From Natronoflexus pectinivorans (GTDB lineage: Bacteria > Bacteroidota > Bacteroidia > Bacteroidales > Marinilabiliaceae), in assembly GCF_004345615.1 (NCBI RefSeq), contig NZ_SLWK01000003.1, positions 248,001 through 312,000 on the forward strand: DNA of 64,000 bases. The letters are read 5' to 3'. Positions 63,501 through 64,000 of the stretch are shown here, in pieces; positions within the stretch are counted from its first letter, which is position 1; each line of letters begins with the position of its first letter. The position numbers were made by a program, and so were the translations under genes. The notes beneath the pieces are model-generated. The model did not search any database and was not told where the DNA came from. It was given only the letters and a program-made list of their open reading frames with translations.

Positions 63501-64000
63501 ATGGCAACCCCATGTCATCTCCATCTTTTTCCCAGTAATACGAGAAAGGGCCAGTACCTCCATCAACAATTGCCTGAATTGTAAAATCCGAATCCTCACA
63601 AGCTTCTTCAGGAGCTATGATGGAAACTTCAGGGTTTTCATTAACGGTAATATTTATTGTTGTGGTGTTTTCACAACCATTTGCATCTCTTACAAACAAC
63701 GAAAACTGGCCATGATGGTCAGCTCTGGAAGCATTTGATATAATAGGGTTTTGATCAGTTAATGTGGTTGCACCATCAGGGAATGTCCATTCATATAGAA
63801 CCATTCCGTCAGGTTCTGCAGAGAGTTTAATTTGATCTCCTTCGCAATATGTAGGTTCATCGGAGGAAGCTATTGGAGTGGGTAGAGGGTAAACTTCGAG
63901 ATCAATCTCCCCGTTCATAACTGCCTGGCATCCACTGGCAACAATCTCAGCTCGTACAGTGTATAATCCCGATGTACTAATATTAGGAAATGAAATAGGA
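54565..64000 (-). CDS. Giant type IX-secreted repeat adhesin (SprB-like), N-terminus beyond window
   Basis: The frame is open to the window's right edge, so at least 3,144 residues are present and the start is missing; an internal Met at 63918 is not the true start. The protein is a chain of Ig/PKD-like beta domains of about 80-100 residues, each with GxYxVxVxDxxGC-type ends and paired cysteines. The first part includes a 262-residue triple repeat encoded by 785-bp DNA units (about 60540-62880); the C-terminal half is a different, more divergent series (for example GVNYQLYREG and GISYELWHNG blocks). A cadherin-like segment (RANDDVFYLGID...VARNDRF) precedes the C-terminal gliding-motility type B signal, FILPNAFSPNGDGLNDFF, and WDG.. 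to IELRR. It is exported by the type IX system and probably displayed on the cell surface for adhesion or gliding. Confidence 0.93.
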   Translation of the reverse strand, partial: PISFPNISTSGLYTVRAEIVASGCQAVMNGEIDLEVYPLPTPIASSDEPTYCEGDQIKLSAEPDGMVLYEWTFPDGATTLTDQNPIISNASRADHHGQFSLFVRDANGCENTTTINITVNENPEVSIIAPEEACEDSDFTIQAIVDGGTGPFSYYWEKDGDDMGLPSTTSTISINGADVVNDSGIYTVVVTDNNGCGSDEASTNITINPRPQISAIDYTGDVCEGGSITLSIDEPTNGDGNYTYHWELGGMPIPNNSRTLTINPVSLTDAGTYTVIVEDGNGCFSDVESQIVVVFDNPEAELLGLDELCVGSTGTYTGSGGDEYEFFIDGSLVQAKSTIDFIEYTPVVGDVGIRVIRVVVHTNDGCTDTTDISVEVYPLPVVSISLEDPEICAGSNTNLIIQLTTGTAPWTVTYSDGTDSFTESNIPGNTFSISVSPTENTTYSIISVEDTNGCELFPVGLEIELIVNENPTVFIDSDNTPSHQVCLDGTIVLTATPDPAVGNYVYQWFHGADVLSETGSTLTLSNVTLDDAGTYSVIVTNIDTGCFSDSDELDVEVTQAIATLSGAASFCETTTETYIAGGGVSYRFLLDGSEVQGWSADFEYTTDPALTDGDYTLRVEIVDVNGCEDFEELEFTVNPQPTAIISLEDAAICETGSTNLIIELSVGTAPWTVTYSDGTDSFTENSIPGNSISIPVSPAVNTTYSIISVEDANGCELFPVGLEVELVVNENPTVDVDSDNSPDHQVCVGNDLELFASPSGGSGNYVYRWYRDGVVIPGEGNISYTITNAQIADAVEYSVVAIDSDTGCESTPASLTVVVTEASATLDGELSFCETLTETYTAGGGVSYRFLIDGTEVQGWSADNEYTTDASLTSGTYILRVEIVDANGCEDFEELEFTVNPQPTVIISLEDPAICETGSTNLIIELSVGTAPWSVTYSDGTDSFTENNISGNSISIPVSPVVNTIYSIVSVEDANGCELFPVGLEIELIVNENPTVDIDSDNSPSHQVCLGQDLELEATPSGGSGNYVYRWYRAGAVIPGEENSTYTIINAQFVDAVEYSVVAIDSDTGCESDPASLTVEVTQATATLDGALVFCENTSETYTAGGGVSYRFLIDGAEVQGWSADNEYNTDPALSADDYTLRVEIVDANGCEAFEEINFSVNAAPEVTPMAAFSVCEDGDFTLQVTVTGGAGPYNFQWDGPDNFESDEEEPQLTNVTLSASGTYTVVVTDANGCGSASADIDVTVNERPVISSLDSDSPHATLHQVCRGNNLTLTTEATGGTGVYTYTWIFGGNTIQTGPDNTLVINNADENNDAGVYTVIVNDGNCDSESMDIEVVVTFATAVLNVTDDAVCEGIPVTFSAGGGVSYEFFVNGTSVKGPGALNTYTTSDLSDGDVVMVEVIDVNGCVDSEMITITIHPLPVVSISENTNNVCSGEPIIIEATSGYVNYDFRINGTSIQNSESNIFEYSNFVDGDLVSVRTSSEFCSTLTGPLTIEIRDLPEITLESDQTNDIACDGEDVIFTAGGGIDYQFYLDGDLVQDFGNGNTWTTNSLVDGQVVRVVGEGANGCFNEETVTMEVNTPVATMAVSPNRPEHCANETVRFTASAGELFEFFLNGNSQGETTNPVFEHFPPLDGDEIYVVITNEFGCVAASDVRELIVNPVPIVNLNVDVTDETICEGEEVIFTATADPEWNYRFFILRDGADIQVQDGLLNTYSTTDLQDGDEVYVVVRDENSCNGISPSVIMTVNPNPEVTLNVLPSNHISEGQDVTLEAIGNGVEFLFYINDVEVPEGWISDNTYDFNNPEDGDLVYVDARSALGCITRSDTIEIMVDALPFIFNILPIDPFYCADATGVQLYLEDYEEGVRYDLYDVTDLDSPYATGVVESGVLVWNDVPAGTYRVRATRLLGVEPNIWFPDDVIVSMEPTPTIFDVEPAGTVETCPVSIELIGSEEDFIYMLYRDGVQLIGSEVTGTGGDLLFGEFDMVGVYTILATNPATGCTAWMNGEVDLDLPPVGNLYDLLMDPENGQFCEGGMGVNLYLSESTVGVNYQLYREGLLQNEILSEDGGEIHFGLYTIPGVYQVFIEVGSGCRYPMSEAVIVMNSLPEPRGIEADNNGHFCEGSDGVEIRLIGSQANVRYELHFNTILVAELDALPADDSDVRAFEGLFDQPGIYTVYGITEAGCIGIVATIELTRNELPEIFTIEGNDFCADPGIAQILLTQSQTGISYELWHNGLPTGEIFIGNGGQHIFEYADEGEFSVLATNIATGCEVMMDGILELASKPMPELDVQVVVDNDGADCENGALITILNSEVGVVYELWYQIGSDQGPTGNIVIGDGSNVDFPERVVDVNATYLILAELDGCSDFLISPAYVNVPGAIQRFLVLGDGTICEGDAGVQIELSSSQLGVTYTLWSLGGGVGGSNKVVSFIDDFTAGERIDFGLISDEGDYIIVGSNADCDSIPMHGMVELRFNSLPIAYQLTGSGIYCDDNVGAVIGLDGSEENVIYTLIFDDAGIRRNRDTITGSGSEIFFESQIEEGYYTVYARNSITGCTSSMNGEVEVIIRDTPDVSDLIISGHDNEFDCGYAEIHLSGVESGVHYSLYHDGELVQNRYVDVQNSIIFGSITESGVYSIYASYNGACEVLVDEFTLTIEESLSIGELTKSEDGCVSSVTLTLSESEVGVNYQLVIDEDDAVGEIMPGTGAPLVWIIENQGTELYRVIAEIPGNLCPASSNQVLVNIISGGVSNVFLDTEYCSDGDGVTVRIDNTVTGVYYDIVADGDYYTRRGNGGSIFFEGIIGSSDGIYYEIETSDACVTVDQPSFTVTALPSPEIFRLTRTTDSQEFVLSGSEQGVWYFLLRNGRFIFDDINYIRPGTGSPVNFGYIDIPGYYTVVAQHETSDCEAFMDNIIHIDSELPDFRANDDVFYLGIDRFSGIIDVARNDRFDPFLDEGHLEFMLIDPMLEAEVERFTLYLDNDVANVPIAELSIDTETGEVSYSKLQVSYFGIDSVQYSVRNTQPGLQNRYDTANITIVVGNKDIDERLSFILPNAFSPNGDGLNDFFIIQGLDNTYESNLEVFNRWGTVVYRSRGRWYNNDWDGTANSGDMVSIGKELPVGVYFYVFSVKVYIDEELINRTFSGFIELRR
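60540..62880 (-). repeat. Tandem 785-bp coding repeats in the adhesin gene
   Basis: Matching points such as ATTCTCATT(C/T)ACAA lie at 61021, 61807 and 62590, a period of 786 and 783 bp (about 262 residues, three beta domains). Copies 1 and 2 share long nearly identical stretches, for example 61053-61333 against 61837-62117. Identity this high in a divergent array points to recent duplication or gene conversion. Confidence 0.85.

Overview
The window comes from a Bacteroidota chromosome. The evidence is type IX secretion and gliding-type genes (PorP/SprF, an OmpA/PD40 protein, a giant adhesin with a type B C-terminal domain), TAnnTTTG-type promoter hexamers, almost no Shine-Dalgarno sequences and moderately low GC. 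The acetate/butyrate genes suggest a fermentative or facultative member of the Bacteroidales/Marinilabiliales side of the phylum; this placement is an inference.

Layout. 0-4.8 kb is a plus-strand acyl-phosphate block: end of pta, a divergent 3-hydroxyacyl-CoA dehydrogenase, ackA, ptb and buk, giving two transacylase/kinase pairs for ATP from acetyl-CoA and butyryl-CoA. 4.9-17.6 kb is ordinary chromosome: mscS, a sirtuin, a cold-shock protein, a receiver-PP2C phosphatase, a PurF-like protein, a NicO/UreH-like membrane protein, two hotdog proteins, an M48 lipoprotein, rtcB, an orphan sucD and mnmE.

17.62-26.17 kb is a probable genomic island in the 3' end of mnmE. A 17-bp perfect direct repeat of the mnmE tail lies at both ends. 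The cargo is an HTH regulator, a type III restriction-modification system (mod ... res) with an AAA ATPase and a Toprim-like DUF4276 protein placed between mod and res (PARIS/OLD-like logic), and a tripartite hipB-hipS-hipT kinase toxin-antitoxin module. No integrase is present. This is the most interesting part of the window.

26.3-48.6 kb carries ilvD, icd and a LysR regulator. The icd/lysR junction is duplicated: the left lysR copy is decayed, and a two-gene rhamnogalacturonan-lyase-like module sits between the copies. After this come an SDR, hydrolases, a THUMP RNA methyltransferase, ferritin, a biotin carboxylase plus biotinyl protein without a carboxyltransferase, a PHP phosphatase, prfC, a FlK-like thioesterase and a UPF0316 protein.

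48.7-64 kb holds a strongly structured candidate small RNA with its own terminator and then, on the minus strand, a YihY membrane protein, RNase P RNA, a SPOR-like protein, an OmpA-family PorE-like protein, PorP/SprF and a giant repeat adhesin (>3,140 residues, running off the right edge). The last three form a surface-adhesin secretion locus of the SprB-SprF kind.

Intergenic regions are rich in short repeats: TTTAAGGTTT-like and TTAGACCGATAGA-like tracts, TCCCG/CGGGA hairpins and ACAGGTT/AACCTGT palindromes. No tRNA, rRNA, CRISPR array or intact insertion sequence was seen.
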